From Tigriopus japonicus (taxonomy: Eukaryota; Arthropoda; Copepoda; Harpacticoida; Harpacticidae): 64,000 nt of DNA. Where the stretch lies: NCBI GenBank assembly GCA_010645155.1, contig JAAGOF010000055.1:1525053-1589052 (forward strand), written 5' to 3'. The translations under genes were made by a program, and so were the position numbers. The notes under the pieces are model-generated. The model had not been told where the DNA came from and did no database searches. It saw only the letters and a list, made by a program, of their open reading frames with translations. Shown here piece by piece: positions 45,129 to 60,100 of the stretch (its first letter is position 1; the number at the start of each line of letters is the position of its first letter).

Positions 45129-48100
45129 GTATGCTTCAGATTAGCTAGTCATGTCATTCATATTTATTTGCCAGTCATTTTTTTAAACAAAATCATTGCT
45201 TTTAGATCAACGATATTCAGCGACGCATGCATTTCCTCCAGCAACAACTATCTCACGGGGCTCAATGGGGTCCAGGACCACAAGGACCCATGATGGGACC
45301 GCCACCTCCTCAACACATGGAATCAGGAATGCATCCATCTCAGGTAGGACATCCCATCTTTATTGAGGCATCTTGCGACATTCATGTAGTTTTTCTCGGC
45401 TCTGGAAGTCAAATGTACCCGGCGAAAGCTGTGACAGCTTGTTGGCGGCGTTTTTTGTCGTCGTCAAAAGTGGCAACATTGTCGGCGCAGCCTCCTCTTT
45501 TCACGAAAGATTCGGTGGTTTGATCAGCTGCTTGTCCTCTATGTGTGTGTAGAGGGGGGGGGGGGTTAGAGAGGTCTGGGTTTGGACGCCGTTGGTCGGT
45601 CCAAGGATTCTTGGTGGGTCGGATGCTTGATTTCTCGTCGAGAAGGAAAAATGGTTCCTTCAGACGGCGAGTGCTCGGCCAATTGGCCAAATGGATTCTA
45701 TGAGAGAAAAGCTCGGCAGAAGAGGACTTGGAGCCTCCTTCCATCCCAGGCATTACCACAATGAGCTTGACTTGTATGTCTGCTTGTGCGTTAGAGAAGA
45801 GATAGGGAGAAAGACACGAGAGAACAGAACAACTTGGAGAGGGCTAGGAAATGGAAATGGAATATGAGGAGAACGAAACGGCCAAAGAAGGCGATGAATA
45901 GAAAAAAAGAGAGGGAGACACACATGCACACACGCATTCTCTTGCCTGTCCTAGGTAGTAAGTAAGCAAGTATAATGGTTCGGCGTAAGGCAACTAAAGG
46001 CGAACCTCTCACCCAAGCACCAAGACCTATTGATGGCATTCCCTTAATACTCTTTTTCCTTCTTCCTGAATGGATGGAGGGATGTGAGTGTGTCTCGCCT
46101 GTTCTCTCTCACTGCAAACCTTGAGCATACCGTTCAATTGTCGTAGCTAGAATATGTCGAGAAACGGAGGATCTTGAACGTGGCTGGGTGGGTCACTGCT
46201 TCACGATGGGATTACGATGATTCAAGAGTAAGGGAAAAGGAGCTTGCTTGGATTTGCGCTCTTTCTCTTTTTGTTACTTTGTGATGCTTGCTTGGGTTCT
46301 CGTTTTGAAATCATCTTATTCTGAAATGAGAGGAGGCTGGTAAAGAAGTTGCCTTGAATTCAGCCTCGTCGTCGTTGCGTTTCCACCGAAATGGCTAATG
46401 GTGACCCGAGCTCAAACAAACTTGGTTAATGGTATAACTGCAGTCGGCGTGGCTTTCGACACACTCACAGCAGGAAAAAGGAGAGGAATAGAAGAATGAA
46501 ATAAAAAGAGAACGAGAACGAGAGATGCTTTTGCTTATCCCCCAGCTGCTCTCTTAAGAAATAGAGGCTGTTGGAATGCGTTGAAATTGAATCAAGAGAG
46601 TCGAGGAAGGGCGAGGCGATCGATTCGAACGAGAATTGATTTCTGAAAGAAAACGCCGACATGAAATTCTTTCGATTAGTTTCATGCCCAACTCCTTGTT
46701 ATGTCTGTAGGACGGCAAACACATCGGACATCCAAGTGGATTGGTCAATTCTCCAAATGGGGCCAGCAAAGTCCCAGATGTATATGATTTTGACTATGAG
46801 CCACCCGAGAAGGTACTTTGTTCTTTCTCCCACTTGCTCCAAGTATTTGATAAGCAACCGCTGACCCTTTCCCATCCACTACCAACTTGCTTCTTTAGGA
46901 TTTTTTAGTCAGCCTGCGCCGCTTCTCATATTTACGCATCTCAATGATCTTGCCTTGTCCTGCATGGCTTATTAGAGACGTTAAGCTGATTCGATGAATG
47001 AATGAGCAAAATAACTAATCCGTGCTTGATTTTAGATGTCTGCCATGGGAGACGATGAAGCCGAAGGTGGTAAGAAAAAAGGTGCCAAGGCCAAGAAAGT
47101 GAAGGAGCCCAAACCCCCGAAAGAGCCCAAACCACCCAAGCCACCGAAAGAACCCAAGGCGCCAAGAGAGAAGAAACCACGGTAAGTTGAACGCCACCTA
47201 TGAGTGTGCCACATTTCGTGGGTGATTCCACCCGAATTCCCGTTCATTCACTCATTCTTGAGCCATTGGTTTGTCACTCGGGCGTCCAATTTTGTGTCTG
47301 TTTGTTTCTTCCCTTGCGTTTTGGTAAAGAAAACCCAAAGAGCCCAAGGAAGCCAGATCGAAAAAAGGTGCCAAGAAAGTTGACGAGACAGAGGGTGAGA
47401 ACTCTGACTTGGAAGGACAACCAGGAGATGCGGAGACAGAAGCAGGATCAGGCTCACTAGCAAGTGCTGCGTCCTCGGCTTCGGCATCAGCCACCGCTTC
47501 TGCTTCTTCCACAGCCAATGAATCTTGGAAAAAGACTTCCAAGAGGTAAACAATCCCAAAACCAGGCTGTAGAGTTAGAGACGTAGGTAGACGCTTGACA
47601 TAGAAATTACTATAAACAGCTACCATTGTACTTGCTACATATCGTACGATAGCCACACTCAACTCTTTATTATGAATGCTGCATGGTTCCCAATTGATTT
47701 GAAACGTGTCCTCCGCCGCTTGAAAAAAAAACCATCCTCGTTCCATCAACCAAATTTGGGGCTTGGAATTCATTGTTGCCAAATTTCTGTGATTTCAGGG
47801 CTGCCACCAAAAAGAAGAAGAAGGACGAATTCGATTTTGATTTCGAGGGCGATGAGATCATTCAACCCATGCCCATTCGTGAACCAAAGGCTGTGAACAA
47901 CCCAGGCGGCGATGCCAGCAATCCGGATGAATCTCTAGGAGATCCCAGTTATAACAATGATTCCTCCGATTACTCGGACAAAAAGGAGAAGAAACCCAAA
48001 GTGAAATCCAACACTCCCAAGAAACCCAAACCCAACAAGTATGAATGCTTTCTCTCTCACTCGCTCTCTTCTAAGCATGACGAAAAGATATTTGGTATCC

Positions 48101-51100
48101 ATTGTAATGAATCCACTTTCGTTGTGTTCCAGAACCCTTCTTCAATTTACCAAGAAGAAGAGGAAACGCTCAGATTCGGGCAGTGACTTGGATCTTGATG
48201 CCACGCCTCCACCTTCGCCCAAAGACGATGAGGCAACGTTAGATCGTCGTCGATCCGGTCGTCACACCAACAAACGGAAAAAGTACGTGGACGACGTGGA
48301 CTTGCATTTGTCAGATGAGGAGAACTTCCAATTACCACCCGAAGTGGCGTTGGCATCCACCGCCTCCAACGCAGCCGCGGCCTCGACTACTTCCACCTCG
48401 GACGTTTTGACGACGCCGAAAGTCGATGAGAACGGGGAGAATTCCATGAACGCTTCCAATTTGGGCGATGCGTCCAATCCAACTCCAGCTGTTCCAGAAG
48501 TGCCGGAAGAAAAGTCCGGACCCAATTACGCTTTTATTGTGAGTTCAATAGCTCGACAGGCGATTCAGGTTGGAATGAGTAATAAATGTTTTGGTTTGCG
48601 TTTCAGGATCCCATGGCGGAAGATACCATGATTGTTCAGTTCATCTTGGCCATGAGAATGGGCAAGCGAGAACTCGAGGAAAGTGACGATGAACAAGAAA
48701 GCCCCACTCCCAAGGGCTCCGTGCAAGAGAGTGAGCAACAAGCTTCTGAAGCCTCGAAAGCGGAAGGCGAAGTTGCTTCTGAAGAAATCAAGCCAAACAG
48801 TGACACGAAACAAGAACCCGAGACAAATGAGAAACCTACTGAAGAGACCATTGAAACCCCCGAATCGAAAGAGACCACCTCTAGTGCTACTGAAGAGAAA
48901 ATGGAGGTGGATGAAAAGGAGTCGAAAGACAAGACCAGTGAAAAGAACGGCGAGAATGAAAACAAAGAAGAACCAAGTACAGAGAACGCAGTGCAAGAAG
49001 AACCAAATGTAGAACCGAAAGAAGAGTCTAAAGAAGAATCAAATCAAACCGCACAAAAAGAGTCTCAAGACGAAGAATCGAAAGAAACAAACAGCGCTAA
49101 AGACGAGTCCAAAGAGGAACCTTCGCCCTCAAAAGCTGCGAAAACTGACTCAACTGAAGCTAAAGGTTCGCCCGAGAAATCTGATCTCAAAGATCAGCAG
49201 ACCACCCCAAAGAAGAAGCCTGCTCGAATGATCGATGTGGAAGAGTATCTAGTCAAGTTCAAGAACTTTTCCTACTTGCATTGTCAGTGGCTCACAGAGG
49301 AGGAATTGTATCGCGGTGACAAACGCATCGCCGCCAAAATCCGACGCTACCAACAAAAGCGCGAAAAGGGTGGCAATGTTCTCGAGTTCTGTGATGAAGA
49401 GGCTTTCAATCCCGATTATATAGAAGTCGATCGTGTCCTTGACATGTCCGAGCACACGGACGAGGTCACCGGTGTGAAAACAAAACACTTTTTGGTCAAG
49501 TGGCGATCTTTGCCTTACGAAGATTGCACTTGGGAACTCGAGAGCGATGTCGACCCCGGCAAGATCAAAGAATTCTACAAATGGCGAGAGCCTCCCAATG
49601 AAGACTGCTATGCCAAGAGACGTGGTCGCAAGCACGAATGGAAGAAATGGGACGAATCACCCGCGTACAAGAATGGCAACAAACTCCGTCCATACCAATT
49701 GGAGGGAGTCAACTGGCTCATGTTCTCGTGGTTCAATGGTCGCAATTGTCTTCTGGCCGACGAGATGGGCTTGGGTAAAACCATTCAATCTTTGGCCTTC
49801 CTTGATGCCATCTTTCAATACGGAATCAGTGGTCCGTTCCTCGTGATTGCACCACTTTCAACCATTCCTAATTGGCAACGTGAGTTCGAGCTCTGGTCCG
49901 AGATGAATGTGATTGTCTACCACGGATCGCAAACCAGTCGAAACATGTTGGCCGAATACGAAATGTACTACAAGGATAGCAACGGCGAGCGACTCAAGAA
50001 TGTGTACAAATTCCACGTGCTCATCACCACCTACGAGTGTGTCATCACGGACATTCTCGAACTGCGAGAGATCAAATGGCGAGCTTGTGTCATCGATGAG
50101 GCTCATCGACTCAAGAATCAAAAGTGCAAACTCTTGGACGGCCTGAATCTCCTGGAAATGGAGAGTCGATTGCTCCTCTCGGGAACACCCTTGCAAAACA
50201 ACATCAACGAGCTGTTCTCCCTTCTCAGTTTCTTGGAGCCCACGCAATTTAGCTCTCAAGAGGCGTTCGTCAAGGACTTTGGTGATATGCAAAATGAGGA
50301 TCAAGTGACCAAGTTGCAAGCCATTCTGAAGCCTCTCATGTTGAGAAGAATGAAAGAGGACGTCGAAAAGAGTCTCAAGCCCAAGGAGGAGACCATTGTC
50401 GAAGTGGAGTTGACCAACATTCAGAAGAAGTATTATCGAGGCATCCTCGAGAAGAATTTCAGTTTCCTCTCCAAAGGAACGAGCAATGCCAATGTTCCCA
50501 ATCTCATGAACACGATGATGGAGCTCCGAAAATGCTGCATCCACCCGTATCTGCTCAACGGAGCCGAGGAACAGATTCAGTCCGACTACATGAGCCGGAA
50601 AAACGACTTCCGTGATGAAGATGGGATCTACTTCAACTCCCTGATCAACTCCTCGGGTAAAATGGTGCTCCTGGACAAGCTCTTGCCCAAATTGAAGAGC
50701 AACGGTCATCGTGTCCTTATCTTTAGTCAAATGGTCAAGATGTTGGACATCCTTGAGGATTATCTCGTCAAGAAACAATACCCCTACGAGCGAATTGACG
50801 GATCGATTCGAGGCAATATGCGTCAAGCCGCCATCGATCGATACTGTCGACCCGATTCCGATCGATTTGTGTTCCTATTGTGCACCAAAGCCGGTGGATT
50901 GGGTATCAATTTAGTCGCTGCTGATACGTGCATTATCTACGACAGTGATTGGAACCCTCAAAATGATCTCCAAGCTCAAGCTAGATGTCATCGCATTGGT
51001 CAAGCCAAGAGTGTTAAAATATATCGATTGATCACGCGTAATACTTACGAACGAGAAATGTTCGACCGAGCCTCGCTCAAACTTGGTCTGGACAAGGCCG

Positions 51101-54100
51101 TGCTTCAGAGTATGAACACCAACATGTCCGGCAAAGCTGGCACGGCAAGCGAAAAGTCCGGTCAAATGTCCAAGAAAGATATCGAAGATCTTCTCAAAAA
51201 GGGCGCTTATGGAGCCCTCATGGATGACGATAACGCGGGTGACAAGTTCTGCGAAGAAGACATCGATCAGATCCTTCAACGACGAACCCAAACAGTGACT
51301 GTTGACTCGGAAAAGGCCGGAGGAAGCTTTTCAAAGGCCTCATTCGCCTCCAATGATACTGCTGACATCGCCTTGGACGATCCCGACTTTTGGGCCAAAT
51401 GGGCCAAGAAGGCTGAAATCGAAGAGATGGACGAAGCCACCGCTCTCATGGTGTCCGAACCTCGTTCTCGAAAGAAGATCCAACGCTTCGGTGGCAATGA
51501 AAGTCTGGACCCGAGAGAAGTGTCCGAATTAGATACCTCGGAAGACAGTGGTGGCGATGACGACGGATTGCGACGTGGTCGAAGCAAGTCTCAAAAGAAA
51601 CTCCGATCCAATCGAAGACGACGTGACTCGGATGACGAATACATGGAGGACGATCGGGATGTCGAATACGGCCATTGGAGCAAGAGTGTTTTGTTCCGTG
51701 TCGAGAAGGGCATGCTGGCGTTCGGGTAAGATTTTTTTTTTAAATTCTCCCAATTTTTACTTGTATAACTTTCAAGCAAGGGGGTCCTTACAAGACTGAA
51801 AAGCCATGTACTTGTTTGGGTTGTTCCCTTTTTCAAATGATGAATTGCCATGCTAATACTGATAGAGCACAATTTGGGGTTCTAAATGCGTTCAAAGCAC
51901 CAACTGATCAAAATCGTTTTTCAACCCATCATGTTCAATTTTCATAGGCGATTGGAATTTAAAGCTCCTTTTTTTTTAATCTCAATTGTAGATGGGGTCG
52001 ATGGGATGCCATTTCCAACTATGCTCGCCTTCGCAAAGGTTTCACGGCCAAGATTGTCGAAGACTGTTGTCGGTGTATTCTGCTGTACTGCTTAAACGTG
52101 TACAAAGGTGACGAAAACATCAAGTCCTTCATCTGGGATCTGATCATCCCAGAAGAGTTTGGAGGCCAAGAGAAGATCTCCAAAAGTCATTCTGGCCTTT
52201 CTGGGCCAGTCCCACGAGGTCGCCGAGGAGGTGGACCCAGAAAACCCACCAAGAAAGAGGGCAAAGATGCCGTCGATGCTAACATGGAAACTGCCGTTTG
52301 GGTGAGTGACGAGAAATACGATCTCGAGATGAATCTCGACAAGGGATATCGCAAGCATCTCGATCGACATCACAACAAGCTTTTGCTCCGAACCCGTCTG
52401 TTGTACTACCTCGACAACGAAGTCTTGGGCAATCACGTCTCCAAGATCAAAGTTCCCGGAGTTCACATAAGGTAAGAAAAGGTTCAATTACGTCATTTGC
52501 ATATCTCGTCCCCTTTGGCGTCCATGGGTCTGGAGACTGCTCTCGGTTCCAGTTTAATCCGCAATTCAAATAGAAAGCTTGAGGAGAGAGTGGGGGTCAT
52601 TCGGTTGGTTGTTGGTGTTTGTTGGCATCTTCAAAAGGAGAGAAAAGCGTTTCATTCGATCGTTCGTTCTTCTCCTTTCTTCTTTCCCTTTAGTGGAAGG
52701 GAAAAATCGATAAAAGTCGTCGTCGTTGTCGTCCGTTGTGTCCCTTTGGCTTGGTTCGCATTTCAAGAGACATTTCTTGGGGAGCCAATTGGAATGCCCT
52801 TTCTTTCCATGTTGTTGGCCAACTACCTACTACCTAAATCCATAGAGACTCACTCACTCAGTCCTCACTCACGCTCTTGGTAGGGTCTTTATGTGGAAGA
52901 AAAGGGGGAAAGAGAAAGAGAGTTGGAGATATGATCGGCTCCCTTTCCGTTTAAAAGCCAAAGGAAATCAGATCGGCATTTCCATTAGGTACTTGTCAAA
53001 TTGATCGAAACGGAGAAGACAGGATCCAGTTCAATTAATCCCAACTTTCCTATGTTCAATTTGGGTTGCATGGCATGTGTAAGTTTGCGAGTTTTGCAAG
53101 GAATTTGTAAATCATTTTTAAAATGTCCCCAAGTTTGGCTTTCTCTTGAATTTGGAGGTCTACTCGACGCTTAAGAAATCCCAAAAAGTAATGGATAATG
53201 ATCTTCGACGAGAGCGTGCGCTTTGTTCCCAGTTCCAATATTTTGTACACACGGGGAAAAAAAACGAGGAGCATTGAACTTCGTTCGGAAAGAACCCTCT
53301 CTTCTCAGATCATAAGAAGCCAGGAGGCGTAATACTCGCATGAGGAGCGGCAGCAGCTTATCTCTAAAATCTAGCCTCATAAGTTGGTTGGCTTTCCTCT
53401 CCTTCTTAACTGGAGTCGTTCTCTTTTGCACTCAAAAGCTCCCGATATATGGCATACTACCATTACCGACACTACTTAATGCAATGTCGCCCCTCGTCTC
53501 TCTCTCTCTCGTTCTGTTCTCTGTTCACTCGTCTATCCTGTTCTCCTTCTTCTCCTCTTGGTTCTTTCTTCTTGGTTCCTCTTTCCCCCGTTGATTTGAA
53601 GGCGAGTTCTTGGCCAAGCTGTTGGCAATGTTCCTTTTGTTAGTTGTACGTCTCCGTTCTAGCTCTGGTCTCTTTCTTGTTACTTCAAAATAGCGATCAA
53701 TGTTCCAAGTGGTGGCACAACCCTCCTCCTTCTCCCTCTTTTTGGAGTCTCGCTTCCCTCTCTCTCTCTCGCTTTTTGTTCCAAAAGGCTCGCTCGGACC
53801 AACGACGACATCTTCTTGCATACAAGTTTCATTGATCGAATGACTCCTTCTCTAAAGTGCTGTTGCAACCCATAACGAAGACTCCTTGCTCTTTAAAGAC
53901 TGCGAGACGTTTCAAAGTCCGCTTGGTTTCATTCCGTGAGTTTGTTTGTGTTTTTTAGTGATATCAAGATCCCGGTTCCGCCGTGCGATCAACCCTTGAC
54001 TTCATGGTGGGACTCAGATGCCGACAAGTCCCTCATGGTGGGCACCTATCGCCATGGTTATGAAAGGTAAGCAAATCTCTTGACTTTTTCACACTCACCG

Positions 54101-57100
54101 AACACCAAATCATGGAACCCATTTTGCTCTGTCTAGATATAATATGATGCGGATGGACCCAGATCTGTGCTTCTTGACCCGTTGTGGTCCACCCGACTCT
54201 TCCGATATCCATGATGAAATGAAGGACAGTCCTGATCAAGATGAGAACTCCAAATTAGATGACGATGACGATAGGTACGTTCAGACACCATTCATATTCG
54301 CAGCCTTGAAAGGCAAACAAAACTTTAAGACGATTTTGTCATGCCCCATTCTAGCCTTCACAGCTCAAGGACTCCCAACGAGTCCCGAGCCTCCTCGGTC
54401 AAACCGGAGGACGAAGTGACCCCATCTCCCGCCACCCCAGTGAACTCATCCACGGTTCCCGGCCAATTATCGCCCTTCCCGTCTGCTTCCGAGCTCAATG
54501 GGCGACTTCGCCGTCTGATCACCTCGTACCAACGCGAGTACAAAAAGGAGGAGGCCAGACAAGCGGCCAAAGAGAAGCGCAACGAGAGACGCGAGCGCAT
54601 CGAACAAGTCATCCGAGAGCGAGAGCAGCAGAAAATTGACATGGAACAGAGGAAGTGGACCAAAAAAGAGGAAGGCGACTTCTTGCGAACCATTCTCGCC
54701 TATGGTGTGGAATGCTCGAAGCAAAAAGAGGGCGGACGATATACGTGGGACCGGTTCAAGCAATTGGCCAGATTGGACAAGAAATTCGATGACACGCTCA
54801 CGGAATACTGTGTGGCTTTTCTGGCCATGTGCAAGCGGGTCAATGATCAGCCTCTCTCCGATACCGAGCAAGTCCTCCAAACGGCCGTTGAGCCCATTGC
54901 AAAGGAGAAGGCTGCCCAAGTGTTGGAACGGGTTAACATGTTGAACCAACTTCGAAATGAAGTGGTCAATCATCCCGATTTAGACGCCAATATGAAGCTC
55001 TGTGATACGGCCCAAGATCTGCCCGAATGGTGGATCCCGGGGAAACATGATCGGGATCTGGTCCTTGGAGCCGCTCGACACGGTCTCACCAAGATGGAAT
55101 ACTACGTGCTCAACGATCCTGATCTATGTTTCAATGATATTCTGAAACGACATCTCTGTGGCGAGTCACTCCTCGATTCCGCGGCCATGGGCGAGTTCTT
55201 GAAGCGGAAAAAGTCTTGGAGTGCCAAAGAAGCTCCTGTCGAGAAGACGGAAGTCGAGAAAGAGGATCCTCCCAAACCCAAATCCGTCAAGGAAGAGGAC
55301 GAAGATACAGAGAAAGATGAAAAACCCAGAGAAGAAGACGACAAGAAAGGAGGAGACACGGATGACGACTCCAAGAAGAAACCCGAAAAGAAGTCCAAGA
55401 AGAAGAAATCTGAAGAGGACGAAGAGCTTCTCCGAATTGCAGAGGAGTTCCAAGAAACCCGATCTCGACGAAAGTCCACCAAGGATGCCACGCGTTCCAC
55501 GAAAATTGCCCTGGAGCAACAAGCCAAGGCCAACGAAAAGGCCAGACGAAGTAGTGAGCGATCCAAGAGCAAAGACAAAGAGAACGGTGAAACCAACGAC
55601 GACAATGATCATCCCAATGAAAGTGAAGAGGATGAGAAAGAAGACGACAAAGGGCGAAAAACGCCCAAGGACACGGGGGAGACCTCCAAAAACGGCGAGG
55701 TCGAATCCGAAGTCAGCGATGACAAATCCAAAAAAGCTGATTCCGTCAAAGAAGAAGCCGAACCTAGCGAAACCACGTCCGTTGTAGCGGCTGCCACACC
55801 CAATACCTCCACGCCCAAAAAGCGCACTTATTCCGTGTGCATCGCTCCCCCTCAAATCAACATCCAACAAATGGAGCAAATGGCCAAGAGTGGATTGCTC
55901 TACGACATGGACATGATGAACGAGCTCATGGCACAGACCTATGCTGCCACCATCAAATGGCCCAAGGACAAGATCCTGGAGGTGCGATTGAGCCATGTCA
56001 TGGAATGCATCTTGACTGGAAAATGGCCCGTTCCCGATGATTATGCCTTGGGCGAGCATCTGCCCGTCGAAGAAACGGTCCCGAGTACACCAGAGGTAAT
56101 TGCCGCGCCTCGAGACACACCCACACCCATGTCTGAGGTATCCGAACTCTCTACTGAAGAACCACAAGCCAATGTGCTGACCCAAGGAGCCACCGGTCGG
56201 AAACGATCACGTGGACGGAAGCCTTTGGATTTCTCGGAAGACAAATCCAAGATCCGGGCATTGCTTCAACAACCATTACTCTCGAGTGAAGATGACCCAC
56301 GGTAAGTTCATTTAACATATCATTAATATGATCTGTGACTGTCACTTTGGGTTTGGGGAGGGTTGAGCACTTGCATCAAGGAAGGGGAGGGATAGTCGAT
56401 TTAGGACAAGCAAGGAGGGTTGGCTTTGTGGTGCAATACAGTGGCTTGGATGTGGTTTGCAAGTTCCGTTTGTTCTTTTCATGGCCAATTTACTAGCGGG
56501 TCTGCGGCCGAGAAGGACCTCTGGGACAGATACATCAAGTCCGTGTACACAGATAATGACAAAAATCGCCAAAAACCTCAGCCTCATCAGCAGCCTCAAC
56601 AACAACAGCAACCGCAGCAACAGCCGCAATCCTCGTTGTAAGTGACTTCACACGCCTCTCATCTAACAATCTACCCATGGTACCTTCCTGCTTTGACTAC
56701 CACCCTTCCTTTAGTTTTTGGGTTGCTTTTTTCCATCTGTTGAGAGCGATCCAGTAGTGCTTGCTTCTCTCTTGAGCTTGGTCCAATGTCACACTCTCTT
56801 TGCGCTTGTTTCATCTTGACTTTTGTTCCATCGAGCACAGTAAATATTAGCTCCCTATCGAGCTATTTGGTAGCCGGAGGACGGCCTCTTTGCCGTCCTA
56901 ACCAAAACGTTTGGAATATGGTGATGGTAGTTCCATTGAACAGTTGAGGTTGCAGGGACTAGTAGATGCATTCTGAACGCCTAACCAATGATAACAATCA
57001 TGTATTTATACCTGCTTTACATCTATATTTTTTTCTCCCTCACTCTCTCCCTCTTCTTAGGTACCGCCCCCTTGACCTAGCTCAGTTCCTTTTAACACGC

Positions 57101-60100
57101 TCGTCTTCTTCTTCTCCTCCTCCTCCTTCTCTGGGGCCTTCTATGCCCTTTGACCTCACTCAACCTCTGGATCAGCCTTCCTTATCCTCTTCCTCACTTC
57201 TCCGAGGAGTGAACATCTCTCCCCTTTTGGCCTCTTGCGAGCCTCTCCCGCCTTCAAAAATGGACCAGGCAAACGAGCAGGCCCTTGATTTGTCCGCCAC
57301 ACCCCTGATGGTCTTCGAGGGGGCGGGGTAAATAATACTGCACCTCTGAATGTGTCCATTAGCGAGATTTGATGTAGTAGCCCTGCACCCCGGGACCTTC
57401 AATTTCAAACCCTAGCGAATGTGTCTGATTGTTTTTCTTGGGGGGAAGAGGAATGATTGGTGGTGTAAAGCGCTCATTTAGACCTGAGCACTACTCTCAT
57501 TGATGTCACACTTTGCCTCGATTATTATACCCATGCCTTCTTGCCGTTCTATCTTTCCTGCTGTTCATTTCAACGCATTTTCCGTTCTTCCCATTGGTTC
57601 TGACCCCAATCGTGTGCATCTACCAATACCAGCACCACTTCTCCTTTTCCTCCTCTTCCTTGATTGGTTCAAATCGTATTCCACAACAGAATTGTTCGCC
57701 AATCGTACCTGTGCTCCCCCACCCTCTTCTCTGTCTCTCTCTCTCTTTCCCTCCGTGATCATTGATGTGAGCAGTGAGTGAGTCTCCAGGACCAACGTGT
57801 ACAACGGTTTTCTTTTCTTCCAGGCCTCTGCCCAAGACGCCGGCCGGTGTGGAAATCACCCCCGTGAATGTGAATGGGGATAATAGTGACAACGCTCTGG
57901 CCGATTTGCCGCGAAAGAACCCATTGGGAGCGAAACCCTCCAAGTTGGAGTCGGCCTTGGATCGATTTGGGATGCAGAAACGAAAGGTAAGATAGATGGG
58001 CTTGAGAGATTGACAGTCTGGCCAGAGGGTGGTGATCGACATATCATGGGACTTTCATTTTTGCTTCCTAGTTGGCCGATGAGAAGGGCGATGACAAATC
58101 CAAGAAGAAGAAACGCCTCGACGATATCATGTTCGGGCTTGGGGCCGCCAAGGGTTTGGCTTTGGACAAGGAAGAAGGCGCCTCAGCCGGTCAAGCGGCC
58201 GCCACCAAGAAAGACAATGATAAGGTGTCCGACTTGAGTAAACTCCAAGAGATGCTCGGTCCAGCAGATGCCAAGGTTCAGAAATGGCTAGCCGATCAAA
58301 TGGGCGTGGTTCCGGATCGGCCCACCACCCCATCCTCGTCCACCACCACCACTTCAGCATTAGGCAAGTCGCCGAGATCCTCGACGTCCAATCCCATGGA
58401 ATGGATGAGCAACTTATCCGGCGACGAGCATGTGACCGTGTTCAACCGATTCACGGGCAAGAAACTCTCCGGAACGCAAGGACCCAAACTCAAGTACCTG
58501 GCTCAATGGCTCATCGAGAACCCCATGTTCGAAGTGGATCCCAAGTGGGCCGAGCTCGTCAAGAGCAAACAGCCCGAGCCTGCTCAAAAACGCAAGGGCC
58601 CAGGGAGGCCTCCTTTGGATGGCGAACCCAGTGGCAAGTCTTCCCGACCTTCCTCCACCGGCATTGGTCCCTCAGGTATCAACACAATGGCTGGACTTGG
58701 GCTGGACCCCAAGAATCCGTTGTCGTCGCTTTCGTCGCTCGACCCCAAGAACCCCATGTCGCTGGCCGCCCTCTATGGCTTAGATCCGAAGAAACTCGAT
58801 CCAATGACAGCCACTCTCCTTGGCTTAGGTGATCCTAAGAACCCCGGAAAATTGGATCCCATGATGCTGGCAGCCTTGGGCATGGATCAAAAGACTCTTC
58901 AAGCCATGGGAATTGATCCGAAAACCCTGTCAGCTGCCGGTGGAATGGATTCGAAATCGCTCGCCAATTTGGGATTGGGTGGTCTCGATCCGAAAATGCT
59001 TCAAGCTATGGGGATGGATCCGAAGACTTTGCAAATGATGGCAATGGACCCCAAGACTCTTCAGGCCATGGGAATCGACCAGAAAACGCTTCAAGCCATG
59101 GGTATTGATTCCAAGTCATCCATGCAAGGTGGAGGAGGTTTGGATCCCAAGATGCTTCAAGCCATGGGGCTCGACCCAAAGACGTTGCAATCCATGGGAT
59201 TTGATGCCAAGTCACTTCAATCGATGGGTTTGGATCCCAAGATGCTCCAAGCCATGGGAATGGATGCCAAGAGTCTTCAGGCGATGGGCATTGATCCTAA
59301 AACCATGGGCTTGGATCCCAAGAGCTTGCAAAGCATGGGTCTCGACGCAAAATCTTTACAAGCCATTGGTTTAGATCCGAAGGTGCTCCAAAGCATGGGA
59401 ATGGATCCTAAGACCCTTCAAGCCATGGGCATTGACTCCAAGGCTCTTCAACAAGCTATGGGTATCGATCCAAAAGCTCTCCAAGCCATGGGAATGGACC
59501 CCAAGACCCTCCAGGCCATGGGAATCGATCAAAAGACGTTGCAAGCAATGGGAATGGACCAGAAGACTTTGCAAGCAATGGGCCTTGATCAGAAGACCTT
59601 GCAAGCCATGGGAATGGATCAGAAGACCTTACAAGCGATGGGAATGGATCAGAAGACTCTACAGGCCATGGGCCATGACCAGAAGTCTCTTCAAGCCATG
59701 GGAATTGATCAGAAAACTCTTCAAGCCATGGGAATGGATCAAAAAACTCTTCAAGCAATGGGAATGGATCAGAAGACACTTCAAGCAATGGGTATGGACC
59801 CGAAGATTCTCCAAGCCATGGGATTGGATTCCAAAGCTCTTCAAGCCATGGGCATTGATCCCAAGCTTCTCCAAGGTATGGATCTCAAGTCCTTGGGCAT
59901 GGATCCTAAGACTCTCCAAGCCATGGGAATGGATCCTAAGGCTCTCCAAAGCATGGGCATCGATCCCAAGATGCTTTCCATGCCTCCCCTTGACCCCAAG
60001 ATGCTTCAATCAATGGGAATGGATGCCAAAACTCTCCAAGCCATGGGATTAGACGCCAAGGCCCTGCAGGCAATGGGTCTGGACAACAAGACCATTCAAG

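Noticed and set aside
55166..56185. 339-codon minus-strand frame rich in F, G and L
   Set aside because: It is antisense to the charged linker of kismet exon 54355-56301, whose frame and splice sites are well supported.
59432..60052. 206-codon plus-strand frame and long minus-strand frames over the DPK repeats
   Set aside because: They are shadow frames created by the regular 30-bp period of the real coding frame.
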